Assembly: GCA_964587125.1 (NCBI GenBank)
Contig: CAZPKC010000002.1
Span: forward strand, 1 to 64,000
Direction of reading: 5' to 3'
Length of the DNA: 64,000 nt
Source of the DNA: CAIXLI01 sp964587125
GTDB lineage: Bacteria; Pseudomonadota; Alphaproteobacteria; UBA9219
Below, one piece after another: positions 24,168 through 32,915 of this stretch. The first letter of the stretch is position 1; the number at the start of each line of letters is the position of its first letter. The translations under genes were made by a program, and so were the position numbers. The notes below the pieces were generated by a model. That model ran no database searches. It was not told the DNA's origin and saw nothing but the letters and a program-made list of their open reading frames with translations.

Positions 24168-25124
24168 ATGCTCGATCCCTATCAAACACTTGGCGTTTCC
24201 AAAACCGCAAGCGCGAATGAAATCAAAAGCGCTTACCGCAAACTTGCCAAAAAATTGCACCCCGACGTCAATCCCGGGCGCAAGGATATCGAGCAAAAAT
24301 TCAAGGACGTCACGGCGGCTTACGATCTTCTTTCGGACGCGGCGAAACGCGCGCAGTTCGACCGCGGCGATATCGACGCGCAAGGCCAGGCGCGGGGATT
24401 TAGCGGCGGGAACCCGTTTGGCGGAGAAAGTCCCTTCGGCGGCGCATACCGCAGCGCCAGAACCGGTTATGGCGCTGCCGGAGACGATCCCTTCTCGGCT
24501 TTCGGCGGCATGGGAGATATTTTCGCCGAATTTATGGGCGCGGCGGGAAAGCGCGGAGGCGGTATGGGCGGCGAGCGTGCCGCGAGCGGCGTTCGGGGAA
24601 GCGATGTGACGTACACGACTTCCGTGCCGTTCGCCGAAGCGTGCCTCGGCGGCAAAAAGCGCGTGACGTTGACGAACGATAAGACGCTCGACATCACGAT
24701 TCCCGCAGGCGTCGAAGACGGTCATAAACTGCGGCTGAAGGGACAGGGCTTGCCGGGAATCGGCGGCACGGCCGGAGATGCGATTGTCGAGCTTCGCGTC
24801 GAGCCACACCCTTTCTTTACCCGCAAAGACAAGGACATCGTTTTAGAGCTTCCCGTCAGCTTGCCCGAAGCCGTTTTAGGCGCGAGCGTTACCGTCCCGA
24901 CCTTAACCGGACGCGTCACGGTAAAAATTCCGAAGGGATCGAGTTCCGGCACGTCCCTGCGCCTAAAGGGAAAAGGCGTGGGCGGCGGCGTTCCAGGCGA
25001 TATGTTCGTCAAATTGAAAATAGCATTGCCCGAACCCGTGCCGCAGGATTTGACAGACTTCATTGAGAAATGGGCGAAAAAGAACGCCTACGATCCGCGC
25101 AAAAAATCGGGGTTGGGCGACTAG
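24168..25124 (+). CDS. cbpA: DnaJ-class co-chaperone, CbpA-like
   Basis: A 318-residue Hsp40 lacking the Cys-rich zinc finger of DnaJ. The J-domain (1-68) carries the HPD triad at 31-33. A Gly/Phe-rich linker (about 75-145) follows, with many GG repeats. The two substrate-binding beta domains contain VPFAEACLGGKKRVTL and KIPKGSSSGTSLRLKGKG. It stimulates DnaK and helps stress-linked folding. DnaJ proper is excluded by the missing CxxCxGxG repeats. It is divergent from the hypothetical gene at 23507. Confidence 0.88.
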   Translation: MLDPYQTLGVSKTASANEIKSAYRKLAKKLHPDVNPGRKDIEQKFKDVTAAYDLLSDAAKRAQFDRGDIDAQGQARGFSGGNPFGGESPFGGAYRSARTGYGAAGDDPFSAFGGMGDIFAEFMGAAGKRGGGMGGERAASGVRGSDVTYTTSVPFAEACLGGKKRVTLTNDKTLDITIPAGVEDGHKLRLKGQGLPGIGGTAGDAIVELRVEPHPFFTRKDKDIVLELPVSLPEAVLGASVTVPTLTGRVTVKIPKGSSSGTSLRLKGKGVGGGVPGDMFVKLKIALPEPVPQDLTDFIEKWAKKNAYDPRKKSGLGD

Positions 25125-25326
25125 GTTTTTGTTTTGCGGATTCGCGCATAAAAAAAGCAAGTTTATTGCGCGCAGAAAGCACGTCTTTGACGAACAACGA
25201 TTATTTGCCGTTTGGCTGGGTCGGCTTTCGCGCTTGCACAAAAATTTGATCCGTTCGGGACGCTTGTTTTGTGTTATACTCGCCTGCTTCTTTGGTTTTT
25301 TCCTTTCACTCAAACGGAGGGATATT

Positions 25327-25509
25327 ATGGCGCTTGAAAATCGTATTGAGGCCCTTAGAAAAAAACACGCCGAAATCGATCAACACCTGCATGAGGAAGC
25401 GCTTCGCGCAGGGGCGGATCATCTTGCTCTCCATCATTTGAAGTCCCTTAAACTCAGCTTGAAAGACGAGATCGAGCGGCTTTCGCAGGATCGCCGCGCC
25501 GTCGCGTGA
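25327..25509 (+). CDS. YdcH/DUF465 family small coiled-coil protein
   Basis: A 60-residue protein with the DUF465 pattern: RIEALRKKHAEIDQHLHEE, then a hydrophobic-Lys helix SLKLSLKDEIERL. The family forms an antiparallel helical hairpin of unknown role and is very common in alphaproteobacteria. GGAGGGA precedes the ATG at 25327. About 200 bp upstream are non-coding, with a TATACT at roughly 25277 as a possible -10 element. Confidence 0.85.
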   Translation: MALENRIEALRKKHAEIDQHLHEEALRAGADHLALHHLKSLKLSLKDEIERLSQDRRAVA

Positions 25510-25634
25510 CCGCCGTTTTTCTTTTTGTTTCATAACGTCTTGCCGTTGCTTCGCTTTTTTCTTTGCTGTTGAAAAAGCGGGGGCGCGAGCACATATTGTC
25601 TTCATCTTCCCTCTTTTTAACCGTGGGGTTTTTC

Positions 25635-26345
25635 ATGAATGATCCTTTTTTCCGTTCCGGCGTCGCCGGCCTTGACCGCGTTACGCTGGACGCCGGGTTG
25701 CGCGCCCATATGCAGCGCGTCTTCGCCTACATGGGCGGCGGGTTGGCGTTGACGGGCCTTTTGGCCTGGATCGTTGCGCATACCGTTTTGGCGCAAATCA
25801 TTTTCGGATCTCCCTTGCGCTGGATCGTCGCGATCGCTCCGCTGGGTTTCGTCATGGCCATGAACTTTCGCATGAATACGATCAGCCTTTCCGGCCTTCG
25901 GGCGATGTTCTGGCTTTTCTGCGGCACGATGGGGCTGTCGATGGGCGCGATTTTCCTGACGTTCACGGACGCTAGCATCGCCCGCGCGTTTTTTGTCACT
26001 GCGGGGACTTTCGGCGCGATGAGCCTTTGGGGCTATACGACCAAAGCCGATTTGGCAAGCATGGGATCGTTTCTGCTGATGGGCGTTTTAGGGCTTATCC
26101 TCGCGTCGGTCGTCAATATTTTCATGATGTCGTCGATGCTGCAATGGATGGTGTCCGTCGCGGGCGTCGCGATTTTTACCGGCCTCACGGCGTGGGACGT
26201 TCAGCGCATCAAGCAAACCTATGCCGAATCCTACGGCGACGAAGCTAACGATAAAATGGCCGTGTTCAGCGCCTTGACCCTCTATTTAAATTTCATCAAC
26301 GCGTTCACGTTCCTTCTGGAACTGACGGGCAGCCGCCGCAACTAA
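25635..26345 (+). CDS. Bax inhibitor-1/YccA family membrane protein
   Basis: A 236-residue protein with seven predicted transmembrane helices, cytoplasmic N-terminus. The conserved MQRVFAYMGGGLALTGL opens the first helix and LYLNFINAFTFLLEL closes the last. Family members modulate membrane protein quality control by FtsH (YccA) or calcium flux. The ATG at 25635 is used because family members begin near there. Its stop overlaps the convergent dotM stop by 4 bp. Confidence 0.9.
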   Translation: MNDPFFRSGVAGLDRVTLDAGLRAHMQRVFAYMGGGLALTGLLAWIVAHTVLAQIIFGSPLRWIVAIAPLGFVMAMNFRMNTISLSGLRAMFWLFCGTMGLSMGAIFLTFTDASIARAFFVTAGTFGAMSLWGYTTKADLASMGSFLLMGVLGLILASVVNIFMMSSMLQWMVSVAGVAIFTGLTAWDVQRIKQTYAESYGDEANDKMAVFSALTLYLNFINAFTFLLELTGSRRN

Positions 26346-27580
26346 TTCTTGCCGCCGGGTTCTTCGCGCGGCGGAATGGGGATCGTTCGTTTATCGGGAT
26401 CGTGTAGATACGTGTTGAGCGTAACGACCGCCGTGTCGACGCGCGGGATCGGCAACGGCTTTTTCGCATTGGTTTCGGCCATAAAGTGCGCCATGGCTCC
26501 CGCCCCTTCGCTGTGGAACGCGCGGCGGCCAAGATTGTTCAGGGGATACCAAAGCGCGCGATCCTCGGCGCGAAGCCATAAAAATTGCGCCGGAGCCAAA
26601 ACGCCGCCGTTGTTTCGCGCCCAGTGCAATGCTCCGATCATCGCCGTCGTGCGCCATGCGTATTGATCGAGGACGGGCGCGATTCTGCCTCCGCATTCGG
26701 GACTGCGCAGTATCTTTTCGATTTCCGCCGCCAGTTCGTGGTCGGGCTTAAACCCCGTCGCAGGAGACCAGCTTAGGGCCAATCGGCCAAGAAGGGTTTC
26801 GCTTTCTTCGCGTTTTTGCGCGCCCTTAAGGGCAAACGCCGCCAAAAGCGCGCGCATGTGCAAAGGCAGAGACGCAATGCCGTTCCAGCGCGGCCCGAGT
26901 TGGTGGATGAACGCGCGACGAACGGCGTCTCGGTCCGGAACGCCGTTGACAAGGGGAATCCTGTTCCATGAAATCCATTCCTCGGGCGACAGCGCCTCGG
27001 CGAAAAGAGGCAGTTTGTCCGGAACCATATCGCCCAAAATGCGGCCCGTTTTCGAGGGATTGACTTTGACGATAGGGGAAATAATCGGCCACATTTTCGC
27101 TTGCACCCTGATCAGGCTTTCAAGCGTGTGTCTCGTCAAAAAATTATTGCGCGGCGAGAAAAATATTTCTCCGATCCCTACGCCGATAAGAACAAGCGCG
27201 AGCGGCCATCTATAGTAATCGATCGCCTCCGCGCCGATCGCCGAAATCGACGAAGACGAAATCCGGTAATAGGCGTCGAGTTTATCGCCCGGGATTTGAT
27301 TGAGGAAGGCGCTGCCGAAACACGCGTTCGTGAGCCGGACCGTTTGGGACGAGGGGGCTTCGTTGCCGACGGGCGCCTCGCGCAGCCACGTCAGACAGGC
27401 GTCGTAATGATGCGTGAAAAGATTGATGGGCCAAAGCTCTCCGAAGCGCATCCAGCGGAAAACGTAGTCAAGCCAGAAATTTCCGGTCATATACCAGAAT
27501 AGCCAGCCTATCACCGCGAGAAGGAGCAGGAGCATCAAAAGAACGATGGCTGGCTCGCCTTGGTTTCCTTGCGCACTCAT
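26342..27580 (-). CDS. dotM: Type IVB secretion coupling-complex protein DotM/IcmP
   Basis: A 412-residue inner-membrane protein with an N-terminal hydrophobic segment (VLLMLLLLLAVIGWLFWYM, about 12-30) and a second around 120-140 (PLALVLIGVGIGEIFF), then a soluble C-terminal domain. The phrases WLRAEDRALWYPLNNLGRR and FHSEGAGAMAHFMAE are characteristic of the DotM/IcmP family. DotM works with DotL (the ATPase) to receive substrates in Dot/Icm and IncI-type conjugation machines. Here it stands alone between parB and a BI-1 gene, with no dotL beside it. Its relatives dotH, dotG and dotF are at 59-63 kb. A plasmid-type TraY-like function is the alternative. Confidence 0.83.
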   Translation of the reverse strand: MSAQGNQGEPAIVLLMLLLLLAVIGWLFWYMTGNFWLDYVFRWMRFGELWPINLFTHHYDACLTWLREAPVGNEAPSSQTVRLTNACFGSAFLNQIPGDKLDAYYRISSSSISAIGAEAIDYYRWPLALVLIGVGIGEIFFSPRNNFLTRHTLESLIRVQAKMWPIISPIVKVNPSKTGRILGDMVPDKLPLFAEALSPEEWISWNRIPLVNGVPDRDAVRRAFIHQLGPRWNGIASLPLHMRALLAAFALKGAQKREESETLLGRLALSWSPATGFKPDHELAAEIEKILRSPECGGRIAPVLDQYAWRTTAMIGALHWARNNGGVLAPAQFLWLRAEDRALWYPLNNLGRRAFHSEGAGAMAHFMAETNAKKPLPIPRVDTAVVTLNTYLHDPDKRTIPIPPREEPGGKN

Positions 27581-27647
27581 GGATAATCGCGTGTCCTTTG
27601 TGAAACGGGGTAAGATTCTGCCTGATTTTCAGCGGCTTCGCAACCCT

Positions 27648-28550
27648 TCACCCCCTTAGTTTCTTAATTATATCGTCGAGCTGATCAAGATCGGTGTAAT
27701 ACAGCGTTAGCGTTCCGGACTTGCCTTTGTTGGCAATTTTAACTTTAAGGCCGATGACGCGTTCCAGCTCCTTTTCGAGCGCAAGAACGTCCGCGCTTTC
27801 TTCGGGGCTCGTTCTCTTTTTATGGATTTCCGGATTGTCTTGATGGCGCTTAGCCAGCGTTTCCGCCTGCCGCACATTGAGGCCCTTTTTAACGATCTCT
27901 TTCGCGAGCGCCGCGGGGTTTTTCGTGGGAATCAGGGCGCGCGCATGCCCCGTCGTCAAAACGCCTTCGGCGATCATCTGCCGCACCTCTTCGGGCAGGG
28001 ACAAAAGCCGCAGCATATTGGTAATGTGCGGGCGGCTTTTGCCGACGATCTTGCTGAGAGCTTCCTGCGTGTGGCCGAATTCCTCGATAAGCCGTTTATA
28101 GCCCTCGCCCTCCTCGATCGGCGACAGGTCTTCGCGCTGGACGTTTTCGATGATCCCGAATTCCATCGCCTCGCGATCGGAAAGCTGTCGCACCAAGACG
28201 GGAACGTCGTGCAATCCCGCGATTTGCGCCGCGCGCCAGCGGCGCTCGCCCGCGATGATCTCATAGGCGTCGCGCGCGCCCGGCATGGGCCGCACCAAAA
28301 GAGGCTCGAGAATGCCGCGCTCGCGGATGGAATCCGCCAGTTCTTGCAGGGCCGCGTTGTTGAAATGGCGGCGCGGCTGGAACGCTCCCGATTTGAGCCA
28401 CGCCACGGGCAGCCGCTGCACGCCGCCCGTTTTGGGCGGCGACGCCGGCTCGGTTCCCCGCGCCGCCGGTTGATATGACGAATCGATGTCGCCAAGCAAA
28501 GCCGAGAGTCCGCGGCCTAACGGCGAAGGTTTTGGTGTTGAGGCGTTCAT
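27648..28550 (-). CDS. parB: Chromosome partitioning protein ParB
   Basis: A 300-residue CTPase-type DNA-binding protein that loads at parS and spreads. The GERRWRAAQIAG motif (CTP-binding box C) and the ENVQREDLSPIEEGEGY segment are present. The central helix-turn-helix is followed by a C-terminal dimerisation domain. It lies 42 bp behind parA. The ATG has AAGGAAA upstream. Together with parA and a candidate parS it handles origin segregation. Confidence 0.95.
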   Translation of the reverse strand: MNASTPKPSPLGRGLSALLGDIDSSYQPAARGTEPASPPKTGGVQRLPVAWLKSGAFQPRRHFNNAALQELADSIRERGILEPLLVRPMPGARDAYEIIAGERRWRAAQIAGLHDVPVLVRQLSDREAMEFGIIENVQREDLSPIEEGEGYKRLIEEFGHTQEALSKIVGKSRPHITNMLRLLSLPEEVRQMIAEGVLTTGHARALIPTKNPAALAKEIVKKGLNVRQAETLAKRHQDNPEIHKKRTSPEESADVLALEKELERVIGLKVKIANKGKSGTLTLYYTDLDQLDDIIKKLRG

Positions 28551-28592
28551 TTTCTTTTTTCCTTTTTAGAACGATTCTAAATTACAGCGGAT

Positions 28593-29411
28593 TTATTCTC
28601 CGACGGCGATTTGCTTTTCTTCGTCCTTTTCCTTGAATCCGAATTCGCGCCGCAAAACCTCGCTGGCCAATTGCATATAGGCGCGCGAGCCGTTGCATTT
28701 CAGGTCGTAAAGCAGCACGGGCTTGCCGTGCGACGGGGCTTCGGAAACGCGCACGTTGCGCGGAATGACCGTTTCGTAAACTTTTTGGCCGAAGTACGCG
28801 CGCACGTCGTTTGCGACGGCGTCCGAAAGGCTGTTGCGTTTATCGTACATCGTCAGGACAACGCCCTGAATTTCGAGCGCAGGATTAAACCGCCCGCGCA
28901 CGGCTTCGATTGTTTGCAGCAAGCTGGACACGCCCTCGAGCGCATAAAACTCCGGTTGCAGCGGGATGATAACGCCGTGCGAGGCGACGAGCGCGTTTAA
29001 GGTGATAAGATTCAACGATGGCGGGCAATCGATAAAAATAACATCGTAATCCTTGGCGCTTCGATCAAGCGCGTCTTTCATGCGGGATTCACGCCGGTCG
29101 GTCGTCACAAGCTGGATTTCGGCTCCGGCTAAATCGGTCGAGGACGTTATGATCGAAAGATTGGGAACGATGGTCGGCTTTGCCGCCTCTTCAGCGGACA
29201 TTCCGTCGAACATCAATTCGTAACAACCGACGCCGCGATCAGCCCGCATAAAGCCAAACCCCGTCGAAGCATTGCCCTGCGGGTCTGCATCGACGACAAG
29301 CACGCGTTTGCCGACGGCGGCAAGCGCCGTCGCAAGATTGACGGTCGTGGTTGTTTTTCCAACGCCGCCTTTTTGGTTGACGACGGAAAGAATGCGGCAG
29401 GCTTCGGTCAT
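28593..29411 (-). CDS. parA: Chromosome partitioning ATPase ParA
   Basis: A 272-residue MinD/ParA ATPase with the deviant Walker A KGGVGKTTTTVNLA near residue 14, switch segment DADPQGNAS and FIDCPPSL. It drives ParB-bound origins along the nucleoid. Gap of 14 bp to rsmG and 42 bp to parB, so one operon. Confidence 0.96.
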   Translation of the reverse strand: MTEACRILSVVNQKGGVGKTTTTVNLATALAAVGKRVLVVDADPQGNASTGFGFMRADRGVGCYELMFDGMSAEEAAKPTIVPNLSIITSSTDLAGAEIQLVTTDRRESRMKDALDRSAKDYDVIFIDCPPSLNLITLNALVASHGVIIPLQPEFYALEGVSSLLQTIEAVRGRFNPALEIQGVVLTMYDKRNSLSDAVANDVRAYFGQKVYETVIPRNVRVSEAPSHGKPVLLYDLKCNGSRAYMQLASEVLRREFGFKEKDEEKQIAVGE

Positions 29412-29425
29412 TTTGGCCAGATGGG

Positions 29426-30061
29426 TTAGCGAACTGTTTTATAACGAAGATTTTTCATAACCAAAACTTTTCCGGCATCGTCGCTGCGGCTTGGGTGAAT
29501 TTCAAGGCTAAATGTCCAATATTTCTTCGTCCGTGTCAATTCTTCGGTTGCCCCCCTGCCCTTCAAGAAAAGACAAAGAGTCTCTTTATGTGCCAACCTA
29601 TTGGCATATTTCAATAATTCAGGTAAAGGCTTTAAGGCGCGGGCTGTTATGACGTCGGCTTTAAGGTCTTTTATGTCTTCGATGCGTTCTCGTCTTACCG
29701 TGACGTTCAGTTTGAGTTCATCGACGACGGCTTGAAGAAAATCTGCTTTCTTTCCTGTCGCTTCAATAGCATGAACGCAAAGGGGGATATTTTTTTCTTT
29801 TGCCAAAATCGCCAGCACAAGGCCGGGGAAGCCCGCCCCGGAGCCCATATCGGCCAATATGCGCGCCGCATCGGGAATAAGTGGCATTAATTGGGCGCTA
29901 TCAAGAAAATGACGGGTCCAAATTTGAGGCAGCGTATTAACGGAAACGAGGTTGAATTTTGCGTTCCAAGAAATAAGCATTTCCTGATAACGGGTTAGCC
30001 TGTGGATAGTTTCGTGTGAAACGAGGCGGGTGTCTAAAAATGCTATTTGTTCTTGATTCAT
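29426..30061 (-). CDS. rsmG: 16S rRNA (guanine-N7) methyltransferase
   Basis: A 211-residue SAM-dependent methyltransferase that methylates G527 of 16S rRNA. ADMGSGAGFPGL is the SAM-binding loop and ARALKPLPELL is a conserved C-terminal motif. Preceded by mnmG with a 43-bp gap, followed by parA after 14 bp. The ATG at 30061 gives the standard family start. A parS-like site lies inside its 5' part (30009-30022). Confidence 0.94.
   Translation of the reverse strand: MNQEQIAFLDTRLVSHETIHRLTRYQEMLISWNAKFNLVSVNTLPQIWTRHFLDSAQLMPLIPDAARILADMGSGAGFPGLVLAILAKEKNIPLCVHAIEATGKKADFLQAVVDELKLNVTVRRERIEDIKDLKADVITARALKPLPELLKYANRLAHKETLCLFLKGRGATEELTRTKKYWTFSLEIHPSRSDDAGKVLVMKNLRYKTVR
30009..30022. promoter_or_regulatory. 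Candidate parS centromere-like site
   Basis: GTTTCGTGTGAAAC matches the parS core GTTTCACGTGAAAC at 12 of 14 positions and keeps both outer arms. It is within rsmG and about 0.6 kb from parA, a normal parS place. The two mismatches fall in the centre, which is usually strict, so this is only a candidate. I saw no better match. Confidence 0.4.
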
Positions 30062-30104
30062 GTGTGTTTTTCCTATCACCGGCACGGGCAAAACACGCGT
30101 GTTT

Positions 30105-31979
30105 TTAGGCCCCTCTGTTATTTGTAGTCTTATTGTCCCTTTTTACATAGCGCAAAAGCGCAATCACCGCAGCCGGGGTCATTCCGGGGATGCGCGAGGC
30201 CGCGCCTAATGTTTTTGGCTTAATCTGCCGAAGCTTTTGGCGAATTTCGGTTGAAAGGCTTCCGATGGCGTCAACGTTTAGATCGGCGGGAAGAAGAAGA
30301 CCTTCGTCTTTTTGGAAGGCGCGAATATCGCTGTTTTGTCGTTCGATATATCCTGCATATTTTCCGTCGATTTCCAGTTGCTCGGCGATTCGGGGCGCGA
30401 TGGCCCCCAATTCCGGCCAAACCGTCGTCAGTTTTGGCAAATCCATGCTGGTATAAGAAAGAAGCTCTAAGGCCGAACGTACGTTCCCGTCGGCGTTGAT
30501 TTTAAGCCCTTTGGCAGCCAGTTTGTTGGGCGATGCCCGCAGGCCGTTCATAAGTCCTCGCGCAGAATCTAGCTTTCGCATTTTGTCGCCAAACGCTTTT
30601 TGGCGTTCGGCTCCGACGCATCCGATTTCAATGCCTTTCGGCGTCAGCCGTTGATCGGCATTGTCGGCTCGAAGCGTCAGGCGGTATTCGGCGCGCGAGG
30701 TGAACATGCGATACGGCTCCGTCACGCCGCGCGTTATAAGATCGTCGATCAAGACGCCGATATACGCCTGCGAGCGGTCAAGCGTGAATGCAGGTTTTCC
30801 GGCAATTTTCAGCGCTGCGTTAAGCCCCGCCATTATTCCTTGCGCGGCCGCTTCTTCGTATCCCGTCGTGCCGTTGATTTGTCCGGCAAAATAAAGCCCT
30901 TGAACGCGCTTTGTTTCCAACGTCGCGCTTAATTCACGAGGATCGCAAAAATCATATTCTATTGCATAACCGTAACGAATGATTTTGACGCCCTCCAAGC
31001 CTTTGATCGAATGAATGAATTCGTCCTGAACCTCGCAAGGCAACGATGTCGAAATCCCGTTCGGATAAACCGTATCGTCGTCGAGCCCTTCGGGCTCCAA
31101 AAAAATCTGATGCCGACTCTTGTCGGCGAACCGCACGACTTTGTCCTCGATCGAAGGGCAGTAACGCGGGCCCGCGCTCTTGATTTGTCCGGAATACATC
31201 GGTGCGCGATGCAGATTCGCCCGGATAATTTCCAGCGTTTTGTCGGTCGTGTGCGTGATGCCGCAGGCGATTTGCCGATTGGGCAAAGTGATCGTGAGCG
31301 ACGAAAACGGTTCCGGAGGATCGTCGCCTCGCTGCATTTCCATGCCACCCCAGTTTATCGTGCGCGCGTCGAGGCGCGCAGGGGTTCCCGTTTTCAAACG
31401 CCCCAAGGAAAACCCGAGGCGCTCAAGCGCGGGGCTCAGGCCGCAAGACGGGGGTTCTCCGACGCGGCCTGCGGGGGTTTGCTTTTCTCCTTGGTGCATA
31501 AGGCCGCGCAGAAAGGTTCCTGTCGTAATAACGACGGCCCGCGCGCGAAAGGTTTCTCCTGATGCTGTAACAACGCCTTCGACGACGCCTTTTTCGGAAA
31601 CGATTAAATCTTCCGCCGCGCCCGCGCGGATTTCGAGATTTTGTTGATTGAAAAGCGCGGCTTGCATCGCTTGGCGATAAAGCTTGCGGTCGGCTTGCGC
31701 GCGTGGACCGCGAACGGCGGGGCCGTGACTTCGATTGAGAACGCGAAACTGGATTCCCGCGGCATCGGTTACGCGCCCCATAACCCCATCCAGCGCGTCG
31801 ATCTCGCGCACGAGATGGCCTTTGCCCAAACCCCCTATGGCGGGATTGCAGGACATTTCCCCGATGGTTTCGATTTTATGAGTCAAGAGGAGCGTCCGCG
31901 CACCAAGGCGCGCAGCGGCGGCGGCGGCCTCGCATCCCGCGTGGCCAGCGCCTATAACGATGACATCGAAAGAAAACAT
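30105..31979 (-). CDS. mnmG: tRNA uridine 5-carboxymethylaminomethyl modification enzyme MnmG (GidA)
   Basis: A 624-residue FAD enzyme working with MnmE on the wobble U34 of tRNAs. The FAD site is VIGAGHAGCEAAAAAARLG near residue 8, followed by SCNPAIGGLGKGHLVREID with a catalytic Cys. SCGLSPALERLGF carries the second conserved Cys, and EAAAQGIMAGLNAAL is in the C-terminal half. The ATG at 31979 is preferred because the family starts with this short leader; longer starts run into the intergenic area. No mnmE is adjacent. Confidence 0.96.
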   Translation of the reverse strand: MFSFDVIVIGAGHAGCEAAAAAARLGARTLLLTHKIETIGEMSCNPAIGGLGKGHLVREIDALDGVMGRVTDAAGIQFRVLNRSHGPAVRGPRAQADRKLYRQAMQAALFNQQNLEIRAGAAEDLIVSEKGVVEGVVTASGETFRARAVVITTGTFLRGLMHQGEKQTPAGRVGEPPSCGLSPALERLGFSLGRLKTGTPARLDARTINWGGMEMQRGDDPPEPFSSLTITLPNRQIACGITHTTDKTLEIIRANLHRAPMYSGQIKSAGPRYCPSIEDKVVRFADKSRHQIFLEPEGLDDDTVYPNGISTSLPCEVQDEFIHSIKGLEGVKIIRYGYAIEYDFCDPRELSATLETKRVQGLYFAGQINGTTGYEEAAAQGIMAGLNAALKIAGKPAFTLDRSQAYIGVLIDDLITRGVTEPYRMFTSRAEYRLTLRADNADQRLTPKGIEIGCVGAERQKAFGDKMRKLDSARGLMNGLRASPNKLAAKGLKINADGNVRSALELLSYTSMDLPKLTTVWPELGAIAPRIAEQLEIDGKYAGYIERQNSDIRAFQKDEGLLLPADLNVDAIGSLSTEIRQKLRQIKPKTLGAASRIPGMTPAAVIALLRYVKRDNKTTNNRGA

Positions 31980-32124
31980 CGCGGACAAATAGTGGAATTT
32001 ATGAATGAAAGCAACGGAAACGGAGGAAAAGAAAGTTTTCGAGGCTATAATTAACAATATCCTTATCGTTGTTCTGTAAAATGGGATCGTGGGGGTGGAT
32101 TTATCCCCCTCCGAAGGAAGGAAC

Positions 32125-32799
32125 ATGGGGCGGCTTTTAACTCTGGACGATTTGCAAGCGACATTCGATTTGGCGCGCGAAAAGCTTTCGCGTGAGCGGG
32201 GGGAGATTCTTGCCGCCGCGCCCCTGCCCACGGGTTTTTCCCGCGACGCCTACGGCTTTTCCTACATGCGCGCCGAACGGATCGGCATGGATATCATTTC
32301 CGAACGGCTTAATGAAATCTCGTGGCTTCCGATGCAGCTCGATCCGCAGGCGGAGATTTTGCTGGAGAACAAAAAGGCCATGAAGGCTTGGCTTCATTCG
32401 TCTTCATCCGGCCAACCGGACAATTCGGCGTTCGGCAACGATTTTATTCACGCTTTAACCCGCGTGGCTCTGTTGAAGGGCTGGGAAAGCCCCGAGTTTC
32501 ATGCCCTGTCTTTGCGCATAGGCGGGTTGTTTCACGACTTGTCCTGCCTGATCGGCCTTATTTATTACGGCGTGTGGATGGCGGAAAACGGCATCACGGG
32601 CGTGCCGGTTACCGATCCCCGCGATCTCGGCCGCACTGCAAAAGAAATTTCCGATCTTACGCAATCGCCTGAAGTTGCGCGGCTATTGTCCGAACGCAAA
32701 CCACCCCCGCGCTGGGAACGGGGCGTTCGACATAAGCCTTCGTTGCATGTCATCGAGAATTTCGAGCCGCTCGATCCCCCATCGCCCCCCGCGCATTAA
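32125..32799 (+). CDS. Hypothetical protein
   Basis: A 224-residue protein with no recognised family. AAGGA precedes the ATG at 32125. It has a central helical stretch with a FHDLSCLIGLIYYGVWMAEN hydrophobic block (residues about 146-165) that may be a buried helix or a membrane contact, and a Pro-rich C-terminus. No signal peptide. The gene is divergent from mnmG and upstream of the GGDEF gene on the same strand by about 110 bp, so they are probably separate units. Confidence 0.6.
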   Translation: MGRLLTLDDLQATFDLAREKLSRERGEILAAAPLPTGFSRDAYGFSYMRAERIGMDIISERLNEISWLPMQLDPQAEILLENKKAMKAWLHSSSSGQPDNSAFGNDFIHALTRVALLKGWESPEFHALSLRIGGLFHDLSCLIGLIYYGVWMAENGITGVPVTDPRDLGRTAKEISDLTQSPEVARLLSERKPPPRWERGVRHKPSLHVIENFEPLDPPSPPAH

Positions 32800-32915
32800 A
32801 GAGGTGCGGCGCAACCGGGCCCGGCAAGCCAAGAAGCGCGCTAATTAATTATATTTTCTTCTCTTGAGTTGCCTTGTTTTATGGTAGGGTCTTTTAGTTT
32901 TACGCGCTTTTGTTC

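Noticed and set aside
23982..24809. 275-residue minus-strand open frame across the cbpA J and G/F domains
   Set aside because: Antisense to an unmistakable J-domain gene; composition is a shadow.
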